From assembly GCF_000300535.1 (NCBI RefSeq), contig NZ_AMSH01000006.1:1-64000 (forward strand): a stretch of 64,000 nucleotides of DNA. Reading direction: 5' to 3'. The stretch is from Bacillus xiamenensis (GTDB lineage Bacteria > Bacillota > Bacilli > Bacillales > Bacillaceae). Positions 7,684 through 16,892 of this stretch are shown piece after piece; position 1 is the stretch's first letter, and each line of letters begins with the position of its first letter. The position numbers and the translations under genes are program-made. A model generated the notes under the pieces. That model was not told where the DNA came from and searched no databases. It was given only the letters and a program-made list of their open reading frames with translations.

Positions 7684-7712
7684 ATTATATTACTATTGTT
7701 CTTTAAAGTCAA
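7684..7712 (-). promoter_or_regulatory. SigA promoter of tRNA-Arg
   Basis: On the minus strand TTGACT and TATAAT are separated by exactly 17 bp, about 50 bp upstream of the tRNA 5' end. Confidence 0.85.
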
Positions 7713-7755
7713 CGGTTTTTCGAAAGTTTTTTCATAAGGGGCAAATGCTGCACCC

Positions 7756-8280
7756 TTATGAAATACCTTCCAATGTGACAGTGTTTTCGAGGTCTGGTAT
7801 GACGTGACCTTCGTCCGTGTAAAATTGCACGTTTGCTTCGCTTCCATCTAGTGTCAGTATAGCATAGCTGCGCTCTTTGCGCACTCTTGGTAGGTGCACG
7901 CTGCCAGGGTTAATGAGCAGCTTTCCTCTGAGCAGTTCACTGCCTGGGATGTGCGAATGGCCAAAGCAGATAATGTCTGCGCCTAGCTCTTCTGCCCGGT
8001 AGTAGACTTGAAGCAAGGATTGTTTGATGCCATGCAGATGTCCGTGAGTGAGAAATAGTTTTCCGCCTCCATCCAGTGGGAGCAGGAGTTCTTCTTCAAA
8101 ATCGCCCATAAAGTCACAATTTCCTTTGACGACTTTGTATCCTTCGAGTGCTGGATGGTTCGTTTCGAGTTCTGAGTCTCCGCAGTGAATCATCATGTCT
8201 ACTTCAGCTTTATGCCGTTTGGCAATGGTTTGAAGCTCGTCTGTGAGTCCATGACTGTCACTAATGATGAGTATCTTCAT
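7756..8280 (-). CDS. ysnB: YsnB, YfcE/MJ0936-type metallophosphoesterase
   Basis: A 174-residue phosphodiesterase of the calcineurin-like superfamily. Metal-binding motifs are in order: DSHG (residues 8-11), HCGDSE (about 32), GNCDF (about 53), THGHLHG (about 78) and GHSHIPG (about 106). The B. subtilis homologue has 171 residues and hydrolyses phosphodiester model substrates; the physiological substrate is unknown. It is the last gene of the rph-ysnA-ysnB run, with a short 14-bp gap to ysnA, so it is co-transcribed. An inverted repeat (CATAAGGG/CCCTTATG) overlaps the stop codon. Confidence 0.9.
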   Translation of the reverse strand: MKILIISDSHGLTDELQTIAKRHKAEVDMMIHCGDSELETNHPALEGYKVVKGNCDFMGDFEEELLLPLDGGGKLFLTHGHLHGIKQSLLQVYYRAEELGADIICFGHSHIPGSELLRGKLLINPGSVHLPRVRKERSYAILTLDGSEANVQFYTDEGHVIPDLENTVTLEGIS

Positions 8281-8294
8281 GGCTTCATTCCCCC

Positions 8295-8888
8295 TTATTC
8301 ATTTGCGTCTAACAGTGATGAAAGCTTTTGAAGCGCGACCGCTCGATGGCTGATCTTGTTTTTCTCCTCTGGTGATAGCTCGGCCATCGTCTGGTCTTTG
8401 TCTTTGACGATGAAAATTGGGTCGTATCCGAAGCCGTTGTCTCCACTTGGTTCTTCTGCGATGAAGCCTTCTACTGATCCTTCTACCGTCTTTGTTTCTT
8501 TGCCCGGTATGCTGACAGCCAGAGCACATCTGAATCTGGCTGTGCGGTCTTCTTTGTCAATGCCTGTAAGCTCGCTCAGTACTTTTTTGACATTCTCAGC
8601 ATCGTTTTTATGCTCGCCCGCATATCTCGCTGAATAGACGCCCGGTTTCCCGCCAAGATAATCAATTGATAGACCGGAATCGTCTGCAATCACCATTTCA
8701 CCTGCTTTGGCCTGAATCGCCTCGGCTTTGATGACCGCATTTTCTTCAAAGGTATGTCCTGTTTCTTCAATCTCTTCTGTAAAGCCAATGTCTGCTAGTG
8801 TTTTGACCGTGAACCCCTTTGGCTCAAGAATGGCTTTGAATTCTTTCGCTTTGCCCTGGTTGTGCGTTGCGATGATGGCTGTTTTCAT
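8295..8888 (-). CDS. ysnA: dITP/XTP pyrophosphatase, Ham1/RdgB family
   Basis: Removes non-canonical purine nucleotides (dITP, XTP) by hydrolysis to the monophosphate and pyrophosphate, keeping them out of DNA. The family hallmark near the N terminus (IIATHNQGKAKE) and the EETGHTFEENAVIKA and DDSGL motifs are present. The frame is open to a TTG at 8897, but GAGAAGGG lies 10 bases before the ATG at 8888, so the 197-residue form is preferred. It follows rph by 19 bp and precedes ysnB, matching the B. subtilis operon. Confidence 0.92.
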   Translation of the reverse strand: MKTAIIATHNQGKAKEFKAILEPKGFTVKTLADIGFTEEIEETGHTFEENAVIKAEAIQAKAGEMVIADDSGLSIDYLGGKPGVYSARYAGEHKNDAENVKKVLSELTGIDKEDRTARFRCALAVSIPGKETKTVEGSVEGFIAEEPSGDNGFGYDPIFIVKDKDQTMAELSPEEKNKISHRAVALQKLSSLLDANE

Positions 8889-8907
8889 CTTGATCAAACC
8901 CTTCTCT

Positions 8908-9636
8908 TTATTCGAGGACTTCTCCTGTTACTGCTTTTTGCTTTTCGATTAATTCTTTGATGCCCTTTTCGGCTAAATCAAGCAGTCCGTTTAGCTGTTC
9001 TCTTGAAAATGTCGCTTCTTCGCCTGTGCCTTGAAGCTCAACAAAGCGTCCAGCGCCTGTCATGATGACATTCATATCTACTTCAGCTGAAGAATCTTCT
9101 TCATAGTTTAAATCTAACAGAAGCCCCTGCTGAGAATCAATTCCGACGGATATTGCCGCTAAATAATCAGTGATCGGGTTTTCTTTGATAACGCCTTCTG
9201 CTCGAAGCTTTTGAATCGCAAGTGTCATGGCGACAAAAGCCCCTGTAATGGACGCTGTGCGTGTGCCGCCGTCTGCTTGAATGACATCACAATCAATCCA
9301 AATCGTGCGTTCGCCAAGCTTTTCTAAATCAACGACTGCGCGGAGTGCTCGTCCAATTAAACGCTGAATTTCCATTGTACGTCCTGTGACTTTTCCTTTA
9401 GATGATTCTCTTATCGTTCTTTGTGCAGTTGCTCTTGGAAGCATGCTATATTCTGCTGTAATCCAGCCTTTTCCTTCTCCTCTTAAAAAAGGAGGTACGC
9501 GGTCTTCGATAGATGCGTTACAAATCACCTTCGTATTTCCCGCTGAGATTAAGACAGAGCCTTCTGGATGCGTAATGTAGCCTGCCTCTATTTCAATTTT
9601 TCTTAATTCGTCATATTGTCTTTCATCTAATCTCAT
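8908..9636 (-). CDS. rph: Ribonuclease PH
   Basis: Phosphorolytic 3' to 5' exoribonuclease that trims the 3' ends of tRNA precursors and forms a hexameric ring. The 242-residue protein starts [17 protein letters not shown] and has the phosphate-site and substrate motifs of the family ([50 protein letters not shown]). Length matches the B. subtilis enzyme (245). It is first of the rph-ysnA-ysnB group; the promoter must lie in 9640-9730, separated from gerM by a terminator. Confidence 0.95.
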   Translation of the reverse strand: MRLDERQYDELRKIEIEAGYITHPEGSVLISAGNTKVICNASIEDRVPPFLRGEGKGWITAEYSMLPRATAQRTIRESSKGKVTGRTMEIQRLIGRALRAVVDLEKLGERTIWIDCDVIQADGGTRTASITGAFVAMTLAIQKLRAEGVIKENPITDYLAAISVGIDSQQGLLLDLNYEEDSSAEVDMNVIMTGAGRFVELQGTGEEATFSREQLNGLLDLAEKGIKELIEKQKAVTGEVLE

Positions 9637-9731
9637 GTTTTACCTCCGTTACAATATACATTCCGCGCGCGTACCAGCGGGGTTCTCCTACTAACTTTGA
9701 CAACCTGGATCGGTTCTAATCGCTTGGAATA

Positions 9732-9770
9732 AAAAAGAGGCAGCGAATGTGCATGCCTCTTTTTCTCCAT
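9732..9770. terminator. Bidirectional terminator after gerM
   Basis: AAAAAAGAGGCA...TGCCTCTTTTT forms a clean stem with T-runs on both strands, behind the gerM stop codon. Confidence 0.85.
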
Positions 9771-9787
9771 TATATCAATGTGTGACG

Positions 9788-10849
9788 TTAAAAACTACCT
9801 GTATTCACTTGTTCTGGTCTTGAAACTGGCTTTGTGAGTTCTGTTCCTTTTTCGTTCACAAGCTCTGCCTTTCCGTTTACCTTCACAGACACGCTTTTCA
9901 CATCTGGCAGCTCTGTTAATGTCAGCACAATGCTATCAAGAACTTTTTGTGAAATGACCTTTTTCTTTTCATCTGCACTGCCAAAAATAGATTCATTGAA
10001 ATCAAGGGTCACATGGCCGTCTTTTACTTTTGGTACGTCATTCAGCTTCACATCTCGATCAAAGTCTGTGAGCAAATGACTTGTTTTGCTTGGCCCAGAG
10101 ACGAGCTCGTCAATGGCTGCTGTAATTGGATCATCTTCATCTTTTGGGGCTCTTGTTGTGACAGGAACGTAGTACGTCTGTTCATCAGATTCAGCTAAAT
10201 AGTAGACGGTGACTGGCTTTGTCGCCGTCATATCAGCGGCTGCCTCGTTCTGAATATTAATACCGTCCTCCCTGCTTAAATCATCTGAGATCGGTGTCCC
10301 ATTTACAGGCATTTCTTTTAATTCATGTCCATTCATCTTCAATTTGACTTTGGCTACTGAATCAAACTGTGTTAACGTCCAAGTGACAGATTGCAAAATG
10401 CGCTGTTCGTCTTCTTTTTTATAGTTTTTGAACTCATTTGAAAAATCAACCACCGCTGTGCCATCTTTAATATCGACAGATACGCTCGTGTCCGCCGGCA
10501 GCACGGCTCTAAATCCATTTGGCATCAGGTTGGAGATCGGCCCACCGTCTACGAGATATTCAAGTGTTTGTTTGGCACTTCCTTCGTTTTTCGGCAGCGG
10601 AATGGATTGAGAGACGACATAACCGTTTTTATCAATTAAATATAATTCTCTCATGACTGTATCTGCTTGCTTCTCTTCTTTTCCTTCTTTGGCTGTTTGT
10701 TTCTCTTCTTTATTCTCTTTCACAAAAGTGACGTTTTGTGGTGGATCAATCTCTGTTTTCGCTTGGTCTGTTTGAAACAATCCGCATCCTGACAAAAGCA
10801 TGGCTGACGCAATACACGTAACAGCTGCTGTAGATCCCTTTTTCAGCAT
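9788..10849 (-). CDS. gerM: Spore germination lipoprotein GerM
   Basis: A 353-residue lipoprotein: signal peptide with lipobox LLSGC at about residue 18-22, an acidic-basic linker, then two tandem GerMN domains (about residues 75-190 and 215-335), each with a TVSVDI or DVKLNDV strand and the SGP or DGGPIS motif. In B. subtilis GerM (366 residues) is made in the mother cell and is needed for engulfment, septal peptidoglycan changes and germination. It starts at an ATG with AGAGGAGGGTG upstream and sits between racE and rph as in B. subtilis. Confidence 0.92.
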   Translation of the reverse strand: MLKKGSTAAVTCIASAMLLSGCGLFQTDQAKTEIDPPQNVTFVKENKEEKQTAKEGKEEKQADTVMRELYLIDKNGYVVSQSIPLPKNEGSAKQTLEYLVDGGPISNLMPNGFRAVLPADTSVSVDIKDGTAVVDFSNEFKNYKKEDEQRILQSVTWTLTQFDSVAKVKLKMNGHELKEMPVNGTPISDDLSREDGINIQNEAAADMTATKPVTVYYLAESDEQTYYVPVTTRAPKDEDDPITAAIDELVSGPSKTSHLLTDFDRDVKLNDVPKVKDGHVTLDFNESIFGSADEKKKVISQKVLDSIVLTLTELPDVKSVSVKVNGKAELVNEKGTELTKPVSRPEQVNTGSF

Positions 10850-10920
10850 ACTTCACCCTCCTCTAGTAGTTTGTACTACTATGTATACGAGCTCCTCTAG
10901 AGGATTAGACCCTTTTCATA

Positions 10921-10955
10921 AAAAAATAACCCACTCCAATGAGAAGCGGGTTATT
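10921..10955 (-). terminator. Terminator of racE
   Basis: On the minus strand AATAACCCGC...GTGGGTTATTTTTTTA; the ascending arm overlaps the racE stop codon. Confidence 0.8.
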
Positions 10956-11769
10956 GCTGATATACTTTTTCGAGCGACACGGTTTCGACCTTCCCTGGCA
11001 GGTAGCCAAACCAGTCGCGCGCGATATTTTGAAAATTTTGCTGCTGCCCGGTTGTGTAAAATGTATGAACAGGCGCTTCCTGAGAAGCATTTAAAAGCCC
11101 TTTATATGAAAGAATTGTACTCGCTTCTCTAGCTGTCTCATCCCCTGATGAAATGATGTTCACACCACTGCCCATGAAGCGCTGAATCGGCTCTTTTAAA
11201 ATCGGGTAGTGCGTACAGCCAAGAATGAGCGTATCAATTCCTGTTTCTTTCATCGGTTCAAGAGAAGCTTTCACCACTTCATCTGCTGTATGATCTAAAA
11301 ACGTACCGCTCTCCACAAATGGAACAAGCATCGGACACGCCAGACTTTGAACGGTTAGTCCTGCTTTTAGAGATAACAGCGCTTCTTTATAGGCCTCGCT
11401 TTTGATCGTATTGGCTGTGCCGATGACGCCAATATGCTGGTTGTTTGTCACCTTGATCGCAGTGCGGGCTCCAGGCTGGATCACGCCAATGACCGGGATA
11501 TCAAGCGTTTCTTTAATTTCATCAAGCGCAATCGCCGTCGCTGTATTGCATGCAATAACAAGCATTTTAATATGGTGATGTCTTAATAGGTAGTGCGCCA
11601 TTTCCCATGTATATTGAAGAACCTCTTCTTCTTCCCGCGGGCCGTATGGACACCGTTTTGTATCGCCTACATAGATGATTTTTTCTTTTGGCAGTTGTCT
11701 CATGATTTCCTTCGCAACGGTTAAACCGCCTACGCCGGAATCAATAACGCCGATTGGTTGATCCAACAA
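10951..11769 (-). CDS. racE: Glutamate racemase
   Basis: Supplies D-glutamate for peptidoglycan (and in some Bacillus poly-gamma-glutamate). The 272-residue protein has the DSGVGG motif (residues 10-15), the catalytic CNTATA (Cys about 74) and the second catalytic CTHYP (Cys about 185), with [13 protein letters not shown] in between. The start is a TTG at 11769 (TTG-TTG-GAT reads as Met-Leu-Asp), with a GAGGCG ribosome binding site; the matching [12 protein letters not shown] start in B. subtilis supports it. It follows ysmB with a 7-bp gap, so the two are probably co-transcribed. Confidence 0.95.
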   Translation of the reverse strand: MLDQPIGVIDSGVGGLTVAKEIMRQLPKEKIIYVGDTKRCPYGPREEEEVLQYTWEMAHYLLRHHHIKMLVIACNTATAIALDEIKETLDIPVIGVIQPGARTAIKVTNNQHIGVIGTANTIKSEAYKEALLSLKAGLTVQSLACPMLVPFVESGTFLDHTADEVVKASLEPMKETGIDTLILGCTHYPILKEPIQRFMGSGVNIISSGDETAREASTILSYKGLLNASQEAPVHTFYTTGQQQNFQNIARDWFGYLPGKVETVSLEKVYQQ

Positions 11770-11776
11770 AATCGCC

Positions 11777-12223
11777 TCATTTTCTTTTCATTTGCTGCTG
11801 TAGTTTCGTTAAAGATTGATTGAAAACGATGGCTTCTTCTTCTGAGAAAGCCCCTAGAAGTTCACTGACGTATTCTTGGCGTTTGACAATCACTTCTTGA
11901 ATGATCCGCTCGCCTTCAGGCAATAAATGAATGCGAACCACACGGCGGTCAGACGGATCTTTGACCCGTTCGACAAGTTCACTTTTTTCCATTCGATCAA
12001 TTAAATCGGTTGTCGTGCTGCAAGCCAAATACATCTTTTGTGATAGCTCACCTATTGTCATATCTCCGAATTCATAAAGCCACTGGAGCCCTACAAATTG
12101 AGGAGGTGTAATCGTATATTGATTTAGAATTTCTCTGCCTTTTTGCTTAATAATTGCAGCAATATGGCGCAATGATTTTTCAATCTCTGCAACATGGCCT
12201 GACTCATTCGTTTCCATTTTCAT
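11777..12223 (-). CDS. ysmB: YsmB, MarR-family regulator
   Basis: A winged-helix repressor of 148 residues with the typical MarR core: [14 protein letters not shown], the recognition helix [23 protein letters not shown] and the wing [13 protein letters not shown]. The start at 12223 is chosen because GTGAGG is 5-6 bases upstream; the frame is open for 14 more codons without a site. Target genes and ligand are unknown. Neighbours racE and gerE are the same as in B. subtilis. Confidence 0.88.
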   Translation of the reverse strand: MKMETNESGHVAEIEKSLRHIAAIIKQKGREILNQYTITPPQFVGLQWLYEFGDMTIGELSQKMYLACSTTTDLIDRMEKSELVERVKDPSDRRVVRIHLLPEGERIIQEVIVKRQEYVSELLGAFSEEEAIVFNQSLTKLQQQMKRK

Positions 12224-12367
12224 TGATACCTCACTATAGCATCTCACTTTGTTTAAAACGTACATTCCTATTTTCCTCGTTTTTCAAAGAAAATGCAAGA
12301 AGAGACTCATGGAAACCATATAGAAATAACCGGCTCCTCCCTGGTGCGGAAGGAAAACCGGCTGACG

Positions 12368-12592
12368 TTAGAGCTCTAGCTCACCCATACGCAGAAGCTC
12401 GACTACGGCCTGTGAACGACCTTTAACTCCTAGCTTTTGCATGGCATTCGAAATATGATTCCGAACAGTCTTTTCGCTAATAAAAAGCTCGCTTGCAATT
12501 TCTTTTGTTGTTTTATCTTGGACGAGCAATTCAAATACTTCTCTTTCTCTTTTGGTTAATAGCGGCTTGGATTGAAACTCTTTCTCCTTCAA
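12368..12592 (-). CDS. gerE: GerE, mother-cell transcription factor of late sporulation
   Basis: A 74-residue LuxR-type helix-turn-helix protein; the sequence is practically identical to B. subtilis GerE ([40 protein letters not shown]). It activates or represses SigK-dependent coat and germination genes in the mother cell. The start is TTG at 12592, as in B. subtilis, with AAGGAGG 9 bases upstream. A SigK-like promoter lies upstream (12661-12690). Confidence 0.98.
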   Translation of the reverse strand: MKEKEFQSKPLLTKREREVFELLVQDKTTKEIASELFISEKTVRNHISNAMQKLGVKGRSQAVVELLRMGELEL

Positions 12593-12660
12593 GTATTGTA
12601 ACCCTCCTTGCTAAGGTGAGAGCTCTAGTCTCTATAGAATGGGATTCTGTATAGTCGAGA

Positions 12661-12690
12661 TATCATATGCCGGGTGCCTGAGGTAGGTGA
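12661..12690 (-). promoter_or_regulatory. Candidate SigK promoter of gerE
   Basis: On the minus strand CATATGATA fits the SigK -10 pattern CATAnnnTA, with an AC dinucleotide 17 bp upstream in the -35 position. It lies about 70 bp before the gerE start, and gerE is a known SigK-dependent gene. Confidence 0.5.
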
Positions 12691-12749
12691 CGTTAAAATC
12701 GAGAAATCCCGCAGATCAACGTCCAATTTCTTACGCTTCAAGCAGTACA

Positions 12750-12787
12750 AAAAAGAACGAGTCTTATGTGAAGACATCGTCCTTTTT
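12750..12787 (-). terminator. Terminator between biotin ligase gene and gerE
   Basis: On the minus strand GGACGATGTCTTC/AAGACTCGTTCTTTTTT: stem with T-run. A second hairpin lies directly behind the ligase gene at 12928-12955 (AAGCAGAC/GTCTGCTT). Together with the gerE promoter they account for the 370-bp gap 12593-12961. Confidence 0.6.
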
Positions 12788-12961
12788 CAAACGGGTCATT
12801 AAGTACGATATGTAGCACAAGTGTGACCATGACAGCAATCGTCAGAAAGAAGTTGATCCACATTCAATTGGGTTTCTTCATAGTCTTGACGATATAAGAC
12901 TAGATGGTTCAGCCTTGTATGAAGCAAGAAGCAGACTATGTTTCGTCTGCTTTTGTCCATT

Positions 12962-13675
12962 TTAGCGTGGTGCGTCAATATCTCCAGCAGAATGGGCTTT
13001 CATATGCCCTTGATCATCTTTTAGCTGCAAATGACCGTCTTGGTTGACCCCGCAGCAAATGCCTTCTTGCCATGTTTGTTTTTCACGATCTAATGAGATA
13101 CGAAGCGGTTGATTCAAACGGAATAACCGTTTGTTGTAGAGGGAAGTGAGGGTTCCAAATCCTTCATGCTGCCAGCGTGTATAGTATTTTTCAAAAGCCG
13201 CTGTCAGTTCTGTCACAAGCTTTTCGGCTTTCACCTCTGCAAGCTCTGATAAGCAAATGGTTTTGTACGGGACATGCTCCGGCTTTGTTTCTACATTGAT
13301 GCCAACACCGATATAGATGGCGCTGCGGTCTGCTTCAATTAATGTGCCAGATACTTTTGCTTCATTAATCAGAATATCATTTGGCCATTTGATTGCCAGC
13401 CGGTCCTCTGCTCTCATGAGTGGTTTGAGTACATCATAAATCGCTAGTGCCGTCATTGGGGCAATCGTTGATTGGGTAGAGAGATCTTTTGGCGGCTTTA
13501 CCGTCATGGTAACAGCCACATTCCCTGTAGGTGTTTCCCACGGTCTGCCCAGCCTGCCTCTTCCTGCTGTCTGCTGACGGGCATAAACAGCAAATAAAGG
13601 CGTTTCTCCTTGCTGTATGAGCCTTTTCGCTTCATTATTTGTACTATCAATGGTGTCATATTGAAAAATCTTCAT
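12962..13675 (-). CDS. Biotin-protein ligase without DNA-binding domain
   Basis: Joins biotin to the acceptor lysine of biotin carboxylases through biotinyl-AMP. The 237-residue protein has STNNEAKRL, the adenylate loop GRGRLGRPWETP, KWPNDILI and GVGINVET in order, then a C-terminal SH3-like cap. It lacks the N-terminal winged helix of BirA, so it is a catalytic-only ligase. The start at 13675 has AAGGAGATC 4 bases upstream. I do not recall this gene between ysmA and gerE in B. subtilis 168; since Bacillus has a BirA repressor-ligase elsewhere, this is probably a second ligase. Confidence 0.85.
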   Translation of the reverse strand: MKIFQYDTIDSTNNEAKRLIQQGETPLFAVYARQQTAGRGRLGRPWETPTGNVAVTMTVKPPKDLSTQSTIAPMTALAIYDVLKPLMRAEDRLAIKWPNDILINEAKVSGTLIEADRSAIYIGVGINVETKPEHVPYKTICLSELAEVKAEKLVTELTAAFEKYYTRWQHEGFGTLTSLYNKRLFRLNQPLRISLDREKQTWQEGICCGVNQDGHLQLKDDQGHMKAHSAGDIDAPR

Positions 13676-13746
13676 GTGATCTCCTTTTGTTTCTTCTTGA
13701 TATAATCCTTTTATTATAACAAAACGACGCATACGCCCATGATTCT

Positions 13747-14214
13747 TTAATTTCGTTGAGCCTGAAATGTCTCTTTTTCTTCTTCCGTAAATGGAACAGA
13801 TGCACCTGTTTCTTTGCTAATTTGCACCATTGTCACAGAGCCCGTAAAGCACGGTTCCTGCAGTTCATTTTCTCCTAAGTAATGCAGGATGAGTGAGCTA
13901 GATCCAACCTTTTCAGGCTTTACATACACACGCAGCCTCTCGCCGATCTCCACCTGCTTGATGTAATCGCATTGTAGGTTTGCCACGACTGTGATGGTCT
14001 CTTTGACCCGCTTCATTCGTTTGTCCACAAGTCCCGTTTTTTGAAAAAAGGCAATCCGTGCCTCTTCGAAATACACGAAAGGGGTGACATTGTTCATGTG
14101 ACCAAACATATCCGTTTCTGAAAAACGGACGGTTGTTTCCACATAAAATCGAAACGATGCCCTCCACTCTTTAAACGGTTCTTCAATATATGACGGCAGC
14201 CTCATTTGATTCAC
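13747..14214 (-). CDS. ysmA: YsmA, hot-dog fold acyl-CoA thioesterase
   Basis: A 155-residue single-domain 4HBT-type thioesterase; the N-terminal RFSETDMFGHMNNVTPFVYFEEAR segment carries the catalytic Asp and the HMNN turn. Such enzymes hydrolyse acyl-CoA; the substrate here is unknown. Same location as B. subtilis ysmA, between gerE and sdhB. Confidence 0.85.
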   Translation of the reverse strand: MNQMRLPSYIEEPFKEWRASFRFYVETTVRFSETDMFGHMNNVTPFVYFEEARIAFFQKTGLVDKRMKRVKETITVVANLQCDYIKQVEIGERLRVYVKPEKVGSSSLILHYLGENELQEPCFTGSVTMVQISKETGASVPFTEEEKETFQAQRN

Positions 14215-14225
14215 TCCTTATTTGC

Positions 14226-14262
14226 AAACAAACGCCTCTCCCGTATTGGAAGAGGCGTTTGT
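14226..14262. terminator. Terminator between sdhB and ysmA
   Basis: Near-perfect inverted repeat AACAAACGCCTCT/AGAGGCGTTTGTT about 65 bp behind the sdhB stop. Confidence 0.85.
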
Positions 14263-14328
14263 TATGTTTTTTGCATCCAGCCTCTTGTAAACACTCATCA
14301 TGATTGGCAAGGAGGACTGAATGTGATG

Positions 14329-15093
14329 TTATTCTGCGTGATCGCTTCCGAAGAAGTTACGGAAAGCTTGTAATGTTGTATCTCGGTTAAGTGCTGCAAT
14401 TGATGTTGTGAGCGGGATTCCTTTTGGACAAGCCTGCACACAGTTTTGGGAGTTCCCGCAGTTGGCAAGACCGCCATCACCCATAATCTCTTCTAGACGT
14501 TCAGACTTATTCATCGCACCTGTCGGATGTGCGTTAAATAGACGAACTTGCGAAAGCGGTGCAGGGCCCATAAAGGAAGACTTATCATTTACGTTTGGAC
14601 AAGCTTCAAGGCAGACACCACATGTCATACACTTCGAAAGCTCATACGCCCATTGACGCTTTTTCTCGGGCATTCTTGGTCCAGGTCCAAGATCATATGT
14701 GCCATCGATTGGCACCCATGCTTTGACTTTTTTCAAGGAATTGAACATACGGCTTCGATCAACTTGCAAGTCTCTGACAACCGGGAAAGTTTTCATCGGC
14801 TGAAGACGAATCGGCTGCTCTAACTTGTCGATCAGTGCTGTACATGACTGGCGAGGCTTTCCATTAATCACCATGGAACAAGCGCCGCATACCTCTTCAA
14901 GACAGTTCATATCCCAGTTAATAGCCGTTGTTTTTTCACCTTTTTTATTGACCGGGTTCCGTCTAATTTCCATGAGTGCGGAAATGACGTTCATATTCGG
15001 ACGGTAAGGGATTTCGAATTCCTCTTCATAAGGCTTGCCATCTGCTGTATCTTGACGTGTGATAATAAATTGAATCGTGTTTTGTTCACTCAT
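14329..15093 (-). CDS. sdhB: Succinate dehydrogenase iron-sulfur subunit
   Basis: Electron-transfer subunit of complex II. The 254-residue protein has the plant-ferredoxin-like cluster (CLEEVCGACSM with a later Cys) in the N-terminal half and two bacterial-type clusters (CMTCGVCLEACP and CGNSQNCVQACPKG) in the C-terminal half, for 2Fe-2S, 4Fe-4S and 3Fe-4S centres. The start at 15093 has GGTGGAG upstream and lies right at the sdhA stop codon, so translation is coupled. Last gene of sdhCAB. Confidence 0.96.
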   Translation of the reverse strand: MSEQNTIQFIITRQDTADGKPYEEEFEIPYRPNMNVISALMEIRRNPVNKKGEKTTAINWDMNCLEEVCGACSMVINGKPRQSCTALIDKLEQPIRLQPMKTFPVVRDLQVDRSRMFNSLKKVKAWVPIDGTYDLGPGPRMPEKKRQWAYELSKCMTCGVCLEACPNVNDKSSFMGPAPLSQVRLFNAHPTGAMNKSERLEEIMGDGGLANCGNSQNCVQACPKGIPLTTSIAALNRDTTLQAFRNFFGSDHAE

Positions 15094-15094
15094 C

Positions 15095-16855
15095 TTATTT
15101 CTCCACCTTTTTCTTCGAGTAATCTCGTTTACGAGGTGCAATTAACGATACATCGACGTCCTCATAGTGGAATGCAGGCTTTTGGTTTTTCCCTTTGAAC
15201 GTAGCCATCGTTGTTTTTAGGAATTCTTCATCGTTTCTTTCTGGGAATTCCGGTTTATAGTGTGCGCCTCGGCTTTCATTCCGGTTGTATGCCCCGATCG
15301 TAATGACTCGTGCCAGCTGAAGCATGTTGTCAAGCTGACGTGTGAAGGCAGCGCCTTGGTTGCTCCATGATGCCGTATCGTTGATGTTGATATGCTTATA
15401 TCGCTCCATCAGTTCTTCAATCTTCTGATCTGTTTTTAAGAGTTTGTCATTGTAACGAACCACTGTAACGTTATCCGTCATCCATTCTCCAAGCTCTTTA
15501 TGAAGCACATAAGCATTTTCTGTGCCATCCATGCTAAGGATGTTGTCCCATTTCTCCTGCTCTTTCTTCACGGCGCTGTCAAATGTTGTAGAAGATAGGT
15601 CTTCTGCAGACTTTTCAAGACCGCTAATGTATTTCACAGCATTTGGTCCAGCGACCATTCCGCCGTAAATCGCAGAAAGCAATGAGTTTGCACCAAGTCT
15701 GTTTCCGCCGTGCATAGAATAATCACATTCTCCGGCAGCGAACAAGCCTTTGATATTCGTCATTTGATCATAATCGACCCATAATCCGCCCATTGAGTAG
15801 TGAACAGCAGGGAAAATTTTCATCGGAAGCTTGCGCGGGTCATCACCCATGAATTTTTCATAGATTTCAATGATTCCGCCAAGCTTAATATCAAGCTCTT
15901 TTGGATCTTTGTGAGAAAGGTCAAGGTATACCATGTTTTCTCCATTGATTCCTAGCTTTTGCTCAACACATACGTCGAAAATTTCACGCGTTGCAATGTC
16001 ACGCGGTACAAGGTTCCCGTACGCTGGGTATTTTTCTTCAAGGAAGTACCAAGGCTTCCCGTCCTTATATGTCCAAACACGTCCACCTTCACCACGAGCT
16101 GATTCACTCATGAGACGAAGTTTATCATCTCCTGGGATCGCTGTTGGGTGAATTTGAATGAATTCTCCATTTGCATAATGTGCACCTTGCTGATAAACGA
16201 TAGATGCAGCTGATCCGGTATTAATCATAGAGTTCGTTGATTTACCGAAGACGATTCCAGGGCCGCCTGTTGCCATGATAACAGCATCTGAACGGAAGGA
16301 TTCGATTTCCATTGTCGTCAAGTTCTGCGCGACAATGCCTCGGCAGACTTCCTCGTCATCTAAGACAGCGCCAAGGAATTCCCAGCCTTCATATTTCGTG
16401 ACAAGCCCTGCTACTTCATAGCGGCGAACCTGCTCATCCAGTGCGTATAATAGCTGCTGACCTGTTGTGGCACCAGCATATGCTGTACGGTGGTGCTGTG
16501 TTCCCCCGAAGCGGCGGAAGTCCAGTAATCCCTCTGGTGTTCTGTTAAACATCACACCCATACGATCGAGTAAGTGGATAATGGACGGTGCTGCTTCACA
16601 CATTGCCTTTACTGGCGGCTGGTTAGCTAAGAAATCTCCGCCGTAAACCGTATCATCAAAATGCTCATATGGTGAATCCCCTTCACCTTTTGTATTCACC
16701 GCTCCGTTAATTCCGCCCTGTGCACACACAGAATGTGAACGTTTCACAGGTACGATTGAAAATAGTTTAACAGCTGTTCCCGCTTCTGCTGCTTTGATAG
16801 TTGCCATGAGACCAGCTAAGCCGCCTCCGACAACGATGATGCTAGAATTACTCAT
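15095..16855 (-). CDS. sdhA: Succinate dehydrogenase flavoprotein subunit
   Basis: Oxidises succinate to fumarate with covalently bound FAD. The 586-residue protein has the dinucleotide motif GGGLAGL (about 10-16), the covalent FAD signature RSHSVCAQGG with His41, and the active-site HPTAIPGD and SARGEGGRVW segments. Length equals B. subtilis SdhA. Middle gene of the sdhCAB operon. Confidence 0.97.
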   Translation of the reverse strand: MSNSSIIVVGGGLAGLMATIKAAEAGTAVKLFSIVPVKRSHSVCAQGGINGAVNTKGEGDSPYEHFDDTVYGGDFLANQPPVKAMCEAAPSIIHLLDRMGVMFNRTPEGLLDFRRFGGTQHHRTAYAGATTGQQLLYALDEQVRRYEVAGLVTKYEGWEFLGAVLDDEEVCRGIVAQNLTTMEIESFRSDAVIMATGGPGIVFGKSTNSMINTGSAASIVYQQGAHYANGEFIQIHPTAIPGDDKLRLMSESARGEGGRVWTYKDGKPWYFLEEKYPAYGNLVPRDIATREIFDVCVEQKLGINGENMVYLDLSHKDPKELDIKLGGIIEIYEKFMGDDPRKLPMKIFPAVHYSMGGLWVDYDQMTNIKGLFAAGECDYSMHGGNRLGANSLLSAIYGGMVAGPNAVKYISGLEKSAEDLSSTTFDSAVKKEQEKWDNILSMDGTENAYVLHKELGEWMTDNVTVVRYNDKLLKTDQKIEELMERYKHININDTASWSNQGAAFTRQLDNMLQLARVITIGAYNRNESRGAHYKPEFPERNDEEFLKTTMATFKGKNQKPAFHYEDVDVSLIAPRKRDYSKKKVEK

Positions 16856-16892
16856 TGTAGCCCCTCTCCCTCTTCTACTAATCTATTTCCTC

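Noticed and set aside
7734..7761. Inverted repeat CATAAGGG/CCCTTATG behind ysnB as a terminator
   Set aside because: No T-run follows on either strand in the correct position; left unassigned.
12738..12863. A possible 41-residue membrane protein starting MWINFFLTIAVMVTLV
   Set aside because: It has no ribosome binding site and its 3' third is a rho-independent terminator; an in-frame TGA precedes the ATG. Probably chance or an old remnant.
15933..16151. Plus-strand frames inside sdhA, mutSB, pheT, thrS and other long genes
   Set aside because: They are shadows of well-identified genes on the other strand and lack ribosome binding sites.
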